A DNA stretch of 64,000 bases from Rhodopirellula sp. (GTDB taxonomy: Bacteria > Planctomycetota > Planctomycetia > Pirellulales > Thermoguttaceae). This document shows positions 18,265 to 26,066 of the stretch, in pieces (positions within the stretch are counted from its first letter, which is position 1; every line of letters begins with the position of its first letter). The stretch covers positions 1 through 64,000 of the forward strand of contig JAAYEH010000340.1 of assembly GCA_012728855.1 (NCBI GenBank), written 5' to 3'. Both the position numbers and the translations under genes were made by a program. The notes beneath the pieces are model-generated. The model worked only from the letters and a program-made list of their open reading frames with translations, had not been told where the DNA came from and ran no database searches.

Positions 18265-19384
18265 CACTAGACTCCCCCTCCTGCTCTGTCTCCCCTTCCT
18301 CTTCTGCGGCTGCGCGTCCATGAAACCTTCGATGCCGAGTTGGCTGGGCGGCAAGAAGGATGCGCAGGCGTCGTCCGGCCAGTCGGAGTCGGTCAAGGGG
18401 CTGTTGGCCTTGGCGCGGCTGAGCGAGCGGCGGGAGCAGAAGGATCAGGCGGAAAAGGTCTACCGCGAGGTGATGGAGAAATGGCCCAAGGATCCGGCCC
18501 CGCATCACCGCCTGGCAGTGATGCGAGCCGGCGAGGGGAAATTCGAGCAGGCGGCGACGCATTTCTCCCGCGCCTTGGAACTCGCTCCGTCCGACGCCGA
18601 GCTGTTGAGCGATTTTGGCTACTTCTGCTACTTGCAGGACAACATCCCCGCCGCGGAAAACTACTTGCGGCAAGCGGTGGAACTGGATTCGAACAACGCC
18701 ACCTACTGCAACAACCTGGCGATCGTTTTGGGCGAGCAGGGGCGTTACGACGAAGCGTTGCGGCTGTTTCGCCGGATCGGCAGCGAGGCGGAAGCCCAGG
18801 CGAACATGGCCTTTGTCTTCGCGCGGCGCGGCGAAATCCAAAGGGCGCTGGAGTGTTACAGCAAAGCGCTCGATGAAGACGACCAGCTTCGCCCGGCGGC
18901 CGAGGGCCTGGTGCAGCTCGCCCGCTTCGCCCCGCAGCCGGCTCAGCACCGCACGCTTTTGGATACCACCTCGCTCGCCCGCCGGGAGGCGCCCCGTGGC
19001 GGTCAGTCCGTCGCGGCGGCGGAGCAGCGCCCGGCGCACGCTTCAACGGTTTACGGGCCCGATGGCGGCGTCCAGCCGGCAGACTGGACTGGCACGGCGC
19101 CGACGGGCGCGGTGAATTTCGCCTCCGGGACGGTAGCCTCGCCGCAGAACGCTGCGGCGCCGGCGGGCGGTTATCCACAGACAGGCGGCGTCGCGTCGCT
19201 GGCGGCCGGCGGCGTGCCACCGGGGCAGCCGCTGTTGTGGAACAACGCCACGCAGGCGGTGCCTCAGTACGAGGCGCACGCGACGGACCAGCGCCCCGCG
19301 TCGGGCGGGATGCCTTCGATGCCCTCGTCGTACCACACCTATCGGCAGCCGGCGAATGCCGGCACACAGGGCAATCCGTTTTAG
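18257..19384 (+). CDS. TPR-repeat lipoprotein, TadD-like
   Basis: 375 residues. The signal peptide LPLLLCLPFLFCGC carries a lipobox (lipidated C19). Residues about 50-220 contain tandem tetratricopeptide repeats (KVYREVMEKWPKDPAPHH, ALELAPSDAELLSDFGYFCY, AVELDSNNATYCNNLAIVL, AYKAL-type helices). The C-terminal 150 residues are low-complexity Ala/Gly/Pro/Gln. In Tad loci TadD is a TPR lipoprotein needed for pilus assembly; the position after a secretin and a small lipoprotein fits. The start codon lies inside a TGACAAA heptamer array, so slippage could alter the start region. It lacks an obvious ribosome site. Confidence 0.82.
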   Translation: MTNTRLPLLLCLPFLFCGCASMKPSMPSWLGGKKDAQASSGQSESVKGLLALARLSERREQKDQAEKVYREVMEKWPKDPAPHHRLAVMRAGEGKFEQAATHFSRALELAPSDAELLSDFGYFCYLQDNIPAAENYLRQAVELDSNNATYCNNLAIVLGEQGRYDEALRLFRRIGSEAEAQANMAFVFARRGEIQRALECYSKALDEDDQLRPAAEGLVQLARFAPQPAQHRTLLDTTSLARREAPRGGQSVAAAEQRPAHASTVYGPDGGVQPADWTGTAPTGAVNFASGTVASPQNAAAPAGGYPQTGGVASLAAGGVPPGQPLLWNNATQAVPQYEAHATDQRPASGGMPSMPSSYHTYRQPANAGTQGNPF

Positions 19385-19406
19385 GGTCGGCGGGGGTAGA
19401 AGCTTG

Positions 19407-19551
19407 AACGCCACCACCCGGGTTCATCCCGGTGGAGCGATGATTGGCAGCTAACACGCCCCCATCGCCTGAATGCTCGCGCGCCTCGCCGCTTTGCCTC
19501 AAAACGCCACCACCCGGGTTTATCCCGGTGGAGCGATGATTGGCAGCTAAC
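19407..19551 (+). repeat. 49-bp direct repeat pair with internal hairpin
   Basis: Copies at 19407-19455 and 19503-19551, 96 bp apart, differ at one base. Each contains CCACCACCCGGG-T(T/C)AT-CCCGGTGG, a stem-loop, and ends in TGATTGGCAGCTAAC. The second copy ends 7 bp before the convergent methyltransferase stop, so the pair occupies the tail-to-tail gap and could act as a bidirectional terminator or be REP-like. Confidence 0.8.
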
Positions 19552-19558
19552 AGCGGAT

Positions 19559-20170
19559 CTATTCTTTTGAAAGCGTTTTGGCAGTCGCCTTGATGTAGTA
19601 GTGTGGAAACGGCATGCGAAACCGCACTTCCGAAGCCAGCACCGTCAAGTGCTTCGCTACGAGATCCGCGAGATCCGAGCAATTCTCGAGGAATATTTCA
19701 TCGGCAGAGCATCGGGAAACATAACGGTCGAGCATCCAGCTCGCGCCGCCGCGGCGGCGTTCGATGTCCTTGATGAGCACGTAGCCCTGCGGATTGAGCA
19801 ATCGCGACGCTGCCTGCAACAGTGAGTCACGGTTGGCCGGCGCGACATGGTGGAAGACGTCCATGAAGAGCACGCAATCGTACCGCCCCGCGACGCTTTC
19901 CAGCGGTTGGCACGTGTAGCGAGTATTGGGCAAGCGGTTGTAGCGATTCGCCAATTCAATGCTCTTTGCCGCGATGTCGATGCCATGAATGTGCAGATCG
20001 GGCCGGCTGCGGGCGAATTCATAGTCCACACTGCCTACGCCACAGCCGACATCCAGCATACGGCCCTCTTTGGGGATGTATCGAGAGAGATGTTGCATGT
20101 CGATGGTCAGGCGGCTGCGATACCATCGCAGCAAGCCGCTGAAGCGTTTGATCAATAGGTATTGCAGCAT
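19559..20170 (-). CDS. Class I SAM-dependent methyltransferase
   Basis: 203 residues from ATG 20170; a TTG at 20218 would add 16 residues. Motif I of the Rossmann fold, MLDVGCGVGSVD (about residues 38-49), is followed by an acidic residue in HGIDIAAKSIELA, then YDCVLFMDVFHHVAP (motif IV/post-IV) and a GYVLIKDIERRRG strand. This is the family's standard layout for small-molecule or glycolipid methylation; the substrate cannot be read from sequence. It lies next to glycosyltransferases, so modification of a surface glycan is plausible. Transcription may start at a TATAAT at 20247-20252. Confidence 0.82.
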   Translation of the reverse strand: MLQYLLIKRFSGLLRWYRSRLTIDMQHLSRYIPKEGRMLDVGCGVGSVDYEFARSRPDLHIHGIDIAAKSIELANRYNRLPNTRYTCQPLESVAGRYDCVLFMDVFHHVAPANRDSLLQAASRLLNPQGYVLIKDIERRRGGASWMLDRYVSRCSADEIFLENCSDLADLVAKHLTVLASEVRFRMPFPHYYIKATAKTLSKE

Positions 20171-20246
20171 CGCCGTATTGCCCGCCGTTGAGTTGCTGTT
20201 GACGGAAACACCGGCCAAATCCGGCGGCGCGTCGCCATGCTATCCT

Positions 20247-20274
20247 ATTATAGCCCTGGTCAGTGCGACGCTAA
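20247..20274 (-). promoter_or_regulatory. Putative promoter of the methyltransferase gene
   Basis: On the minus strand a perfect TATAAT (20247-20252) lies 16 bp after TTAGCG (20269-20274), a weak -35. The predicted leader is about 70 nt. The -35 box touches the truncated repeat arm starting at 20274. Confidence 0.35.
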
Positions 20275-20300
20275 GAGCCTATCCCAAAACCGGTGCGGAG
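20274..20300 (+). repeat. Truncated arm of the nested palindromic repeat
   Basis: AGAGCCTATCCCAAAACC is identical to the outer left arm of the full copies. The following GCGGAG also matches the full element, after which similarity ends. The other half is absent. The arm ends 2 bp before the glycosyltransferase ATG. Confidence 0.75.
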
Positions 20301-20302
20301 AA

Positions 20303-21301
20303 ATGGTCGCTACATCCGTTATTGTCGTGAATTACAACGGAATCGCTTTGCTTGCGGATTGCCTGAATTCCCTCGCCGCTCAGACCTATCGGGATTTCGA
20401 GGTCATTTTTGTGGACAACGGATCGAGCGACGGATCCGTCGCGCAAGCCGTCGCGTTGATGCCGGATGTGCGGATTGTGGCGTTGAATGAGAATCTCGGC
20501 TTCGCCGGCGGAAACAACGCAGGGATTCGCCGAGCGCAGGGCTCGAATATTGTCTTACTCAACAACGACACGCTGGTGGATCCGCACTTCTTGGAAGAAC
20601 TCGTTCGCGGGGTGGATTGCGGCCGCCGCGTTGGGATGGTCGCGCCGAAAATCCTCAATTACTACGACCGCACGCGTATCGACTCCGTGGGAGGGCTAGT
20701 CCTATGCCGGGACGGGCTGGGCCAGGGTCGTGGTCGAGGCGAGCGAGACGAAGGTCAGTACGACGGGTTGGGAGAAGTACTCGTCCCCAGCGGCTGCGCA
20801 GCGCTATTTCGGCGAGAGTTGCTCGATGAATGCGGGCTATTCGATGAGAGATTCTTCGCCTACTGCGAAGACATGGATCTGGGACTGCGCGCCTGTTGGG
20901 CCGGCTGGGTGGCCGTGTCGGCGCCTGAGGCAGTCGTCTACCACAAATACTCCGGTTCCTCCGGGGCGTACTCTCCGTTGAAGATGTTCCTGGTGGAGAG
21001 AAATCATTTTTTCGTGGCACTGAAGAATTTCACTTGCTTCATGCTCCTGGCTCTGCCCTTATGGAGCGTATACCGGTATCTCTTGATGGCATACGTTGTG
21101 GCAACCGGAAAGGGAAAAGGCAAGGCCGGCGCGAAATGGGAACTCGCAAGCGCACTGGTTCGAGCGCACTTTGCCGCGATTGCGGCGTGCCCTTCGGTTT
21201 TGCGCAGCAAATCGGGCTTGCGTCGAATTGCGCCGGGGCAGTTCGCAAAGCTCCTTCGCCGGCACCGCTTGAGTCTTCGACAGATGATCTTGAGCGACTA
21301 G
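20303..21301 (+). CDS. GT2 family glycosyltransferase, rhamnosyltransferase-like
   Basis: 332 residues. I take ATG 20303, where homology-like sequence starts at once (VATSVIVVNYNG); the longer frame from 20237 would translate a repeat arm. GT-A features: SVIVVNYNG (beta1), VDNGSSDGS, NLGFAGGNNAGIRRA, the DxD-like LLNNDTLVD, the GCAALFRRELLDECGLFDE acceptor-site region and CEDMDLGLRACWAG (ED motif with catalytic-base Asp). One or two hydrophobic segments (CFMLLALPLWSVYRYLLMAYVV) near residue 250 suggest membrane association. The layout matches WbbL-type enzymes that build O-antigen-like glycans. The only Shine-Dalgarno candidate (GGAG) belongs to the truncated repeat arm and lies very close to the ATG. 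Confidence 0.88.
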   Translation: MVATSVIVVNYNGIALLADCLNSLAAQTYRDFEVIFVDNGSSDGSVAQAVALMPDVRIVALNENLGFAGGNNAGIRRAQGSNIVLLNNDTLVDPHFLEELVRGVDCGRRVGMVAPKILNYYDRTRIDSVGGLVLCRDGLGQGRGRGERDEGQYDGLGEVLVPSGCAALFRRELLDECGLFDERFFAYCEDMDLGLRACWAGWVAVSAPEAVVYHKYSGSSGAYSPLKMFLVERNHFFVALKNFTCFMLLALPLWSVYRYLLMAYVVATGKGKGKAGAKWELASALVRAHFAAIAACPSVLRSKSGLRRIAPGQFAKLLRRHRLSLRQMILSD

Positions 21302-21440
21302 CCCGCACGAGCCCCTACAGGCAGTGTGACCCGTTAACGCTTGGCAGCAGCAATTCATCGGGCCGAACGAATGACGATTGCTGCACCGGGCAAGAAAATA
21401 CTTCAAGGGAAACCGAGTTATTGTAGCTTGACTCGGGCTG
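21302..21440. other. Convergent intergenic gap
   Basis: It lies between two convergent genes. GTGACCCG (near 21327) and CGGGTCAC (near 21447) form distant inverted arms that might pair. No gene is seen. Confidence 0.4.
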
Positions 21441-23171
21441 CTACAGCGGGTCACGCCTTTGCCGACTCGCGTCGGTCGCGAGTTGCGCGAGCGCACGGCG
21501 AGCTTTCTCGTTCGACGGGTCGAGTCGCAAAGTCTTCTTGTAACATATTGCACTTTCCTGATGCTCGCCACAGTGATCCAGGGCAACGGCAAGCATGTAG
21601 TGGTAGCGGGGCTCATTCGGTTTCTGTGCCGCGGCGCGACGGGCGTGCGCCAGCGAGTTCTGCCAGTCCCGTTTCCGCTCCAGAAGGACGGCGAGATTGT
21701 AATGCGCCGCGGCAATCTTATCGTTGAACTCCAGTGCAGTACGGAAGTGTTCGATGGCTTCATCGACGTCTCCTCGCCGCGCGAGCGCCGTGGCGAGGTC
21801 GAGGCGCGCATCGACGTGGTCCGGGCTCAGTTGGATTGTCTTGCGATAACAGCGGATCGCTTCGTCCACGTGGCCTGCCTTGGCGAGATAGGCGCCGTAG
21901 CTCCAATGCGCCCGGGCGTTCTGCGGAGCCACCGAGATGGCATTGGCCCAGACGGCGATAGGGGAGCGGTACAACGCGTTCCGGGTGGCGGTTCTCACCA
22001 TGAACATGGCGGCGACGAGCACCAGAGTCAGCACCAGGAAGCCTCTACGCGACCGTCTCCTCGCAATCTGCGCCACCCCGATGCGGACGGCAAGAACACC
22101 CAGCACCGTCAGGGCGGCCAGCGGCAGGTACATGCGGTGCTCGACGGCCAGATCGGCGATCGGCATGATGCTGGAAGTGGGCGCCAGGATCAGAAAGAAC
22201 GCCGCCCCGAGAAAGCCGGCCGCAGGTCGGTAACGCAGCGCGAGTCCTGTGGCAGCAACGAGCGCGGCAATCGCCGCCGTGGGAGGGAGAATCTCTTGCC
22301 AGGTCTCGGCCACGGGCCAGCGATAGTCGAGACAGAGCCGGTCGGGAAAGGCGGCCAGCCGCAGATAATGCAGGATGACGCCCGGCTGCGTGCGCAGATA
22401 CTCCCATGTCGAAACGGTCTTGCAGTCGAAGCCGGCGGTGGGGGCCGTTTCGCTCGCGGCGCTGAAGAGCAACCAGGCGGCCGCCGGAGCCAATCCAAGA
22501 TAAAATGGCCAGCGTCGCCGGACGACCGCGTTCCAGTTTGGAGAAAGGAATATCCGGTCGTAGAGCAAGATGACCAACGGGGCCGTGACCATCACCTCCT
22601 TGCAGCCCATCCCCAGCCAAGCGGCCGCCATGCCGCCGACGTACCACGGCCAGGCGCGAGCGGACTGGGAACCCCGCAGCACGCAGTAGAGGCAAAGAAG
22701 GTAGAACATGCCCATCATCGATTCGCAGCGCTGGATGGTATAGGTCACCGCCTGAGTCTGAAGCGGATGGACCATCCAGAGCAAGGCGACGGCGAAAGCA
22801 AAGCCGTCCGCCGAGTTTGTGAACTTTTCCTCGAAAACCGGCAATCGCAGCGTTCGCCGGACAATTCCGAAGAGCGACAGGCCGGCAGTCAAATGGACGA
22901 AAAGGTTCAACACGTGGTAACCGCGAACATCGAGTCCCCCCAAGGCATAGTTCAACGCTAGAGATGCGAAAACGGTGAGCCGTCTTCCGTAGCCGATTGA
23001 TTGCGCGGCGGACCAATCGGGACTGCGGAGCTGCGCTTCGCCGTCCTCGATCGCACGGTCGTCAAAAAGGAACGGAGCGTTGAGGCCGGGGAGGTAGACC
23101 AGCACCGTGGCAAACACGAGGACGCCGCAGAGAAGCCAGATTCGTTTTGATTCGGGAGAGACGCTGTTCAT
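21441..23171 (-). CDS. TMTC-like polytopic membrane protein with C-terminal TPR repeats
   Basis: 576 residues from ATG 23171; an upstream start at 23213 is possible. The N-terminal half has about 10 transmembrane helices, beginning IWLLCGVLVFATVLVYLPGL. The first loop has the acidic pair FLFDDRAIEDG, typical of GT-C/PMT-like glycosyltransferases, and the later QAVTYTIQRCESMMGMFYL and SIMPIADLAVEHRMYLP motifs are typical of TMTC proteins. The last about 170 residues are TPRs (ARAHWSYGAYLAKAGHVDEA, HVDARLDLATALARRGDVDE, and so on). In animals TMTC proteins are O-mannosyltransferases; the bacterial proteins are uncharacterised glycosyltransferase candidates. The neighbouring dolichol-phosphate-sugar-synthase-like gene (23256) would supply a lipid-linked donor. 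Confidence 0.82.
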   Translation of the reverse strand: MNSVSPESKRIWLLCGVLVFATVLVYLPGLNAPFLFDDRAIEDGEAQLRSPDWSAAQSIGYGRRLTVFASLALNYALGGLDVRGYHVLNLFVHLTAGLSLFGIVRRTLRLPVFEEKFTNSADGFAFAVALLWMVHPLQTQAVTYTIQRCESMMGMFYLLCLYCVLRGSQSARAWPWYVGGMAAAWLGMGCKEVMVTAPLVILLYDRIFLSPNWNAVVRRRWPFYLGLAPAAAWLLFSAASETAPTAGFDCKTVSTWEYLRTQPGVILHYLRLAAFPDRLCLDYRWPVAETWQEILPPTAAIAALVAATGLALRYRPAAGFLGAAFFLILAPTSSIMPIADLAVEHRMYLPLAALTVLGVLAVRIGVAQIARRRSRRGFLVLTLVLVAAMFMVRTATRNALYRSPIAVWANAISVAPQNARAHWSYGAYLAKAGHVDEAIRCYRKTIQLSPDHVDARLDLATALARRGDVDEAIEHFRTALEFNDKIAAAHYNLAVLLERKRDWQNSLAHARRAAAQKPNEPRYHYMLAVALDHCGEHQESAICYKKTLRLDPSNEKARRALAQLATDASRQRRDPL

Positions 23172-23197
23172 GAGGCTGGAATGTTTTTGGCTGAGAC

Positions 23198-23257
23198 AGT
23201 GTAGTCCGGACACTCCGTGGCCGGACGTTGCGGGCCACGGAGTGTCCCGCCTACACT
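23198..23257. repeat. 60-bp palindrome between the two glycosylation genes
   Basis: The left arm AGTGTAGTCCGGACACTCC continues into GTGGCC; the right arm GGCCAC continues into GGAGTGTCCCGCCTACACT. The loop is about 10 nt. The right end overlaps the stop codon of the GT2 gene (TAG at 23258-23256). It probably acts as a transcript-stabilising or attenuating hairpin between two co-directional genes. Confidence 0.75.
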
Positions 23258-24293
23258 AAGGGCTGCTCTCCTGATACGCCAGCGGAACGCCGCCGCAGAT
23301 CGGCTCGTGGGGCGCGCTCTGGAGATCCTCGTGGATCGCCGACAAAAGCAGTTGGAATCCCAGGATGATCAACATGGTTGGGATCACGACCGTGCCCGTC
23401 GGGGCGCCCTCGCCGGCCTGTGCGTACCGCACCCAGTTGTTCAAACCATAAACAAGTCCGGCGAGCAACATGGGAAGTCCGGTCAACAGATAAACGCTGC
23501 CGATGGAGAAATCGTAGATGAATTTCGCCAGCAGGATGCGGCGGGCGAAGCAGCGGGCCAGGCGGCAGGGAAACTCCACCAGCACGCGGCGGATCGAGAG
23601 GTGCGACCGTTCATTGCCGTAGCGGGCCGGCATCGGCACGTCGCGGACCACCGCCCGCAGCAGGTACAGCTCGGCCAGCATGGAGGTTTCGAAAAAGAAG
23701 GAGTGCGGGATCGACTCCAGCGGCAACTCCCGCAGCACGTCGCCGCGGATGGCGACGTAGCCGTTGCAGGGATCAAAGCACTGCCAGTAGCCGACTGCCG
23801 CCTTGGTCAAAAAGCTCAGCACCATGTTGCCCGCACGGCGCAAGGGGGGCATGTGCGCGAGCGTGCGGAAATCGCGGAAGCGGTTCCCCTTGGCGTAGTC
23901 GGCTTCGCCACGGATCAAGGGGCGCAACAGTGCGGGGAGATCGTCGGGCGACATCTGGCCGTCGGCGTCGATCTTCACGACGATGTCGGCCCCCAGTTCG
24001 ACTGCTTTGCGGTAGCCGGTGACCATCGCCCCGCCCACGCCGCGGTTTTCCGGGTGGCGGACGAGCACGATCCGCGGATCGCGCTCGGCCATGCGGCGGA
24101 CGACGCGGGGAGTGTCGTCGCTGCTGGCGTCGTCGACGACGAGGATCGTGCGGACGTAGGAGGGGATCGCCTCCAGGGCCGCTTCGATCTGGCCCGCCTC
24201 GTTGTACGCCGGCATCACCACGACGAGATTCAGCCGTGAGCGGCGGTCGGCCGGGACGGTTTCGATGGGAAGAGTTTCGAGGATTGTGGACAT
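23256..24293 (-). CDS. GT2 family glycosyltransferase, dolichyl/polyprenyl-phosphate sugar synthase-like
   Basis: 345 residues from ATG 24293. A GT-A domain fills residues about 20-240: NLVVVMPAYNEAGQIE, ILVVDDASSDDT, NRGVGGAMVTGYRKA and the metal-binding VKIDADGQMSPDDLP. A PCNGYVAIRGDVLRELP region follows, then two C-terminal transmembrane helices (SVYLLTGLPMLLAGLVYGL and VVIPTMLIILGFQLLL). This is the DPM1/GtrB layout: transfer of a sugar from a nucleotide donor to a polyprenyl phosphate at the cytoplasmic face. It is co-directional with, and 84 bp upstream of, the TMTC-like gene, so the pair may act as donor maker and membrane glycosyltransferase. Confidence 0.87.
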   Translation of the reverse strand: MSTILETLPIETVPADRRSRLNLVVVMPAYNEAGQIEAALEAIPSYVRTILVVDDASSDDTPRVVRRMAERDPRIVLVRHPENRGVGGAMVTGYRKAVELGADIVVKIDADGQMSPDDLPALLRPLIRGEADYAKGNRFRDFRTLAHMPPLRRAGNMVLSFLTKAAVGYWQCFDPCNGYVAIRGDVLRELPLESIPHSFFFETSMLAELYLLRAVVRDVPMPARYGNERSHLSIRRVLVEFPCRLARCFARRILLAKFIYDFSIGSVYLLTGLPMLLAGLVYGLNNWVRYAQAGEGAPTGTVVIPTMLIILGFQLLLSAIHEDLQSAPHEPICGGVPLAYQESSP

Positions 24294-24334
24294 GATTGAG
24301 GCAACCACGAAGGACGCGAAAAGCACGACGATTT

Positions 24335-24434
24335 AGAGCCTATCCCAAAACCTTGGCGGAGAGGGGGACAGGCACATTTTGCTCCGAAGACTCCGCAAAA
24401 TGAGCCAGTCCCCGACGGTTTTGGGATAGGCTCT
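24335..24434 (+). repeat. Nested palindromic repeat, copy 3
   Basis: 100 bp, same orientation and the same perfect outer arms as copy 2. It lies between divergent genes. Apart from it, the 345-bp gap 24294-24638 has no recognisable gene. Confidence 0.9.
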
Positions 24435-24638
24435 TAGTTTTCGGGCTGTTTGGAAAGACGTGAGACCATTATCCGAAACAAACCGCGTCTTTACCAGAGG
24501 CACAACTGCGGGCCCTGCAATCTGCCCTGGCATCCATGTCCAATTCGCACTATTGCGGCGATGGAGTCGAAGGCGCATACTGCGGTTGCAACTGTCAAAC
24601 TACGGGATGCCCCGACTGAGCCGTAAAGGAGACTGACG

Positions 24639-25898
24639 ATGAACCACCAGTGCGATCGCAGGAGTTTTGTCAAGATCGGAGCGGCCGTGGGGATGGCGTG
24701 GGGAATGGGCCGCGAGTGCTTCGCCGCCGACACGGCGGCCCGGCCGATGGACAAAGTCCGCGTCGGTTTGGTGGGCATCGGCAGTCGCGGCACCTGGCTG
24801 CTGCGAATTCTGCTGGGGCTGGAGGGGGTCGAAGTCCGCGCGGTCTGCGACATGATCCCCGAGCGCGCCGCCAAGGCACAGGAAATGGTGACCGTGGCCG
24901 GGCAGCCGCAGCCGACCGGTTACTCGCAGGGCGAGCGCGACTTCCAGCGGCTGTGCGACAGCGAAGATCTGGACCTGGTTATCAACGCCACCCGGCCCTG
25001 GAAATGGCACGTGCCCATCTCCGTGGCGGCGATGACCACCGGCAAACACGCGGCCACGGAGGTTCCCGCCGCCGAGACCGTCGAGGATTGTTGGCAGTTG
25101 GTCGAAACGGCGGAGACGACGGGGAAATACTGCGTGATGCTGGAGAATTGCTGCTACTTTCGCGAAGTCATGCTGGTCCAGCATATGCTAAAGAAGGGTT
25201 TGTTCGGGGAGCTTCGCCACTGCGAGGCGGGCTATCAGCACTACGGCCGCAGGGCTCGCCCGGCCTCGTCGGCGCGTCCGAAAGAGGATAAGGTTCGCAC
25301 GGCCAACAGCTATCCGACTCATCCCATCGGCCCGGTCGCCCAATGGATGGATGTCAACCGCGGCAACCGCTTTGATTACCTCGTATCGATGAGCGCCGCC
25401 GCCACCGGAGACAACCCGAACGCCGACATCAACACCAGCCTTATCCGGACGGCTCGAGGGCAGACGATCACCCTCTATTTCGATACCAAGCTGCCACGGC
25501 CCTACGATCTGATCTACCGCGTACAAGGCACTGGGGGCATTTGCATGGCTACGTCGGACAAGATCTTCATTGAAGGGCGCAGCCCGAAACCCGATACGTG
25601 GGAGTCGATGGAGGCCTATTACCAGGAGTTTGAGCATCCCCTCTGGAAGGCACTGGGAGAGGATGCCCTGCGAACCGGCGGGCACGGAGGCGGCGATTGG
25701 CTGGTGATGCACCGCCTGATCCGTGCGTTGCGGACCGGCACACCTCCGGACATGGACGTCTACGACGCCGCCACCTGGAGTTGCATTACGGAACTGAGCG
25801 AGAAATCGGTCGCCACGAAGAGCAGCCCCATCGACTTCCCCGATTTCACCCGCGGACGCTGGAAGACCAATCCGCCGTTGGGCATCCTCGGCCCCTGA
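24639..25898 (+). CDS. Tat-exported GH109-like NAD-dependent glycosidase (Gfo/Idh/MocA fold)
   Basis: 419 residues. A twin-arginine signal (DRRSFVKIG) opens the protein. The Rossmann motif VGLVGIGSRGTWLLR (about 42-56) is followed by ATEVPAAETVEDCW, where classical Gfo/Idh dehydrogenases have EKP. Next come MLENCCYFREVMLV and the GH109-type NSYPTHPIGPVAQWMDVNRG (about 223-242), then DWLVMHRLIRALRTG. GH109 enzymes cleave alpha-N-acetylgalactosamine by transient NAD+-linked oxidation, and many planctomycete and Bacteroidota members are exported. A second Gfo/Idh/MocA gene follows. Specificity is inferred; a plain oxidoreductase is the alternative. A ribosome site AAAGGAGA lies about 8 nt upstream. 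Confidence 0.82.
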   Translation: MNHQCDRRSFVKIGAAVGMAWGMGRECFAADTAARPMDKVRVGLVGIGSRGTWLLRILLGLEGVEVRAVCDMIPERAAKAQEMVTVAGQPQPTGYSQGERDFQRLCDSEDLDLVINATRPWKWHVPISVAAMTTGKHAATEVPAAETVEDCWQLVETAETTGKYCVMLENCCYFREVMLVQHMLKKGLFGELRHCEAGYQHYGRRARPASSARPKEDKVRTANSYPTHPIGPVAQWMDVNRGNRFDYLVSMSAAATGDNPNADINTSLIRTARGQTITLYFDTKLPRPYDLIYRVQGTGGICMATSDKIFIEGRSPKPDTWESMEAYYQEFEHPLWKALGEDALRTGGHGGGDWLVMHRLIRALRTGTPPDMDVYDAATWSCITELSEKSVATKSSPIDFPDFTRGRWKTNPPLGILGP

Positions 25899-26066
25899 GG
25901 GGCGATCCGTTGAAAGAAGCGGCTGATGGTTCTTGTACGGGGGGCGGGGCAGGGAGACCGTTGCAGCCCCCACAATCTCTGCTAAACTCAAGATTATGCC
26001 GTTTGCGCAGCTTGCCCTGCTGCCCGGGGTTTGAACTGGTTGAACTTTCCCGAAGAGGAAACAGAC

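Noticed and set aside
19407-19551. Integron attC-like site, because copies end in CTAAC
   Set aside because: The paired R/L boxes of attC and any integrase or cassette genes are missing; the copies are simple direct repeats with a hairpin.
24435-24638. Riboswitch upstream of the GH109-like gene
   Set aside because: No conserved aptamer motif was recognised; the only structured element is the palindromic repeat.
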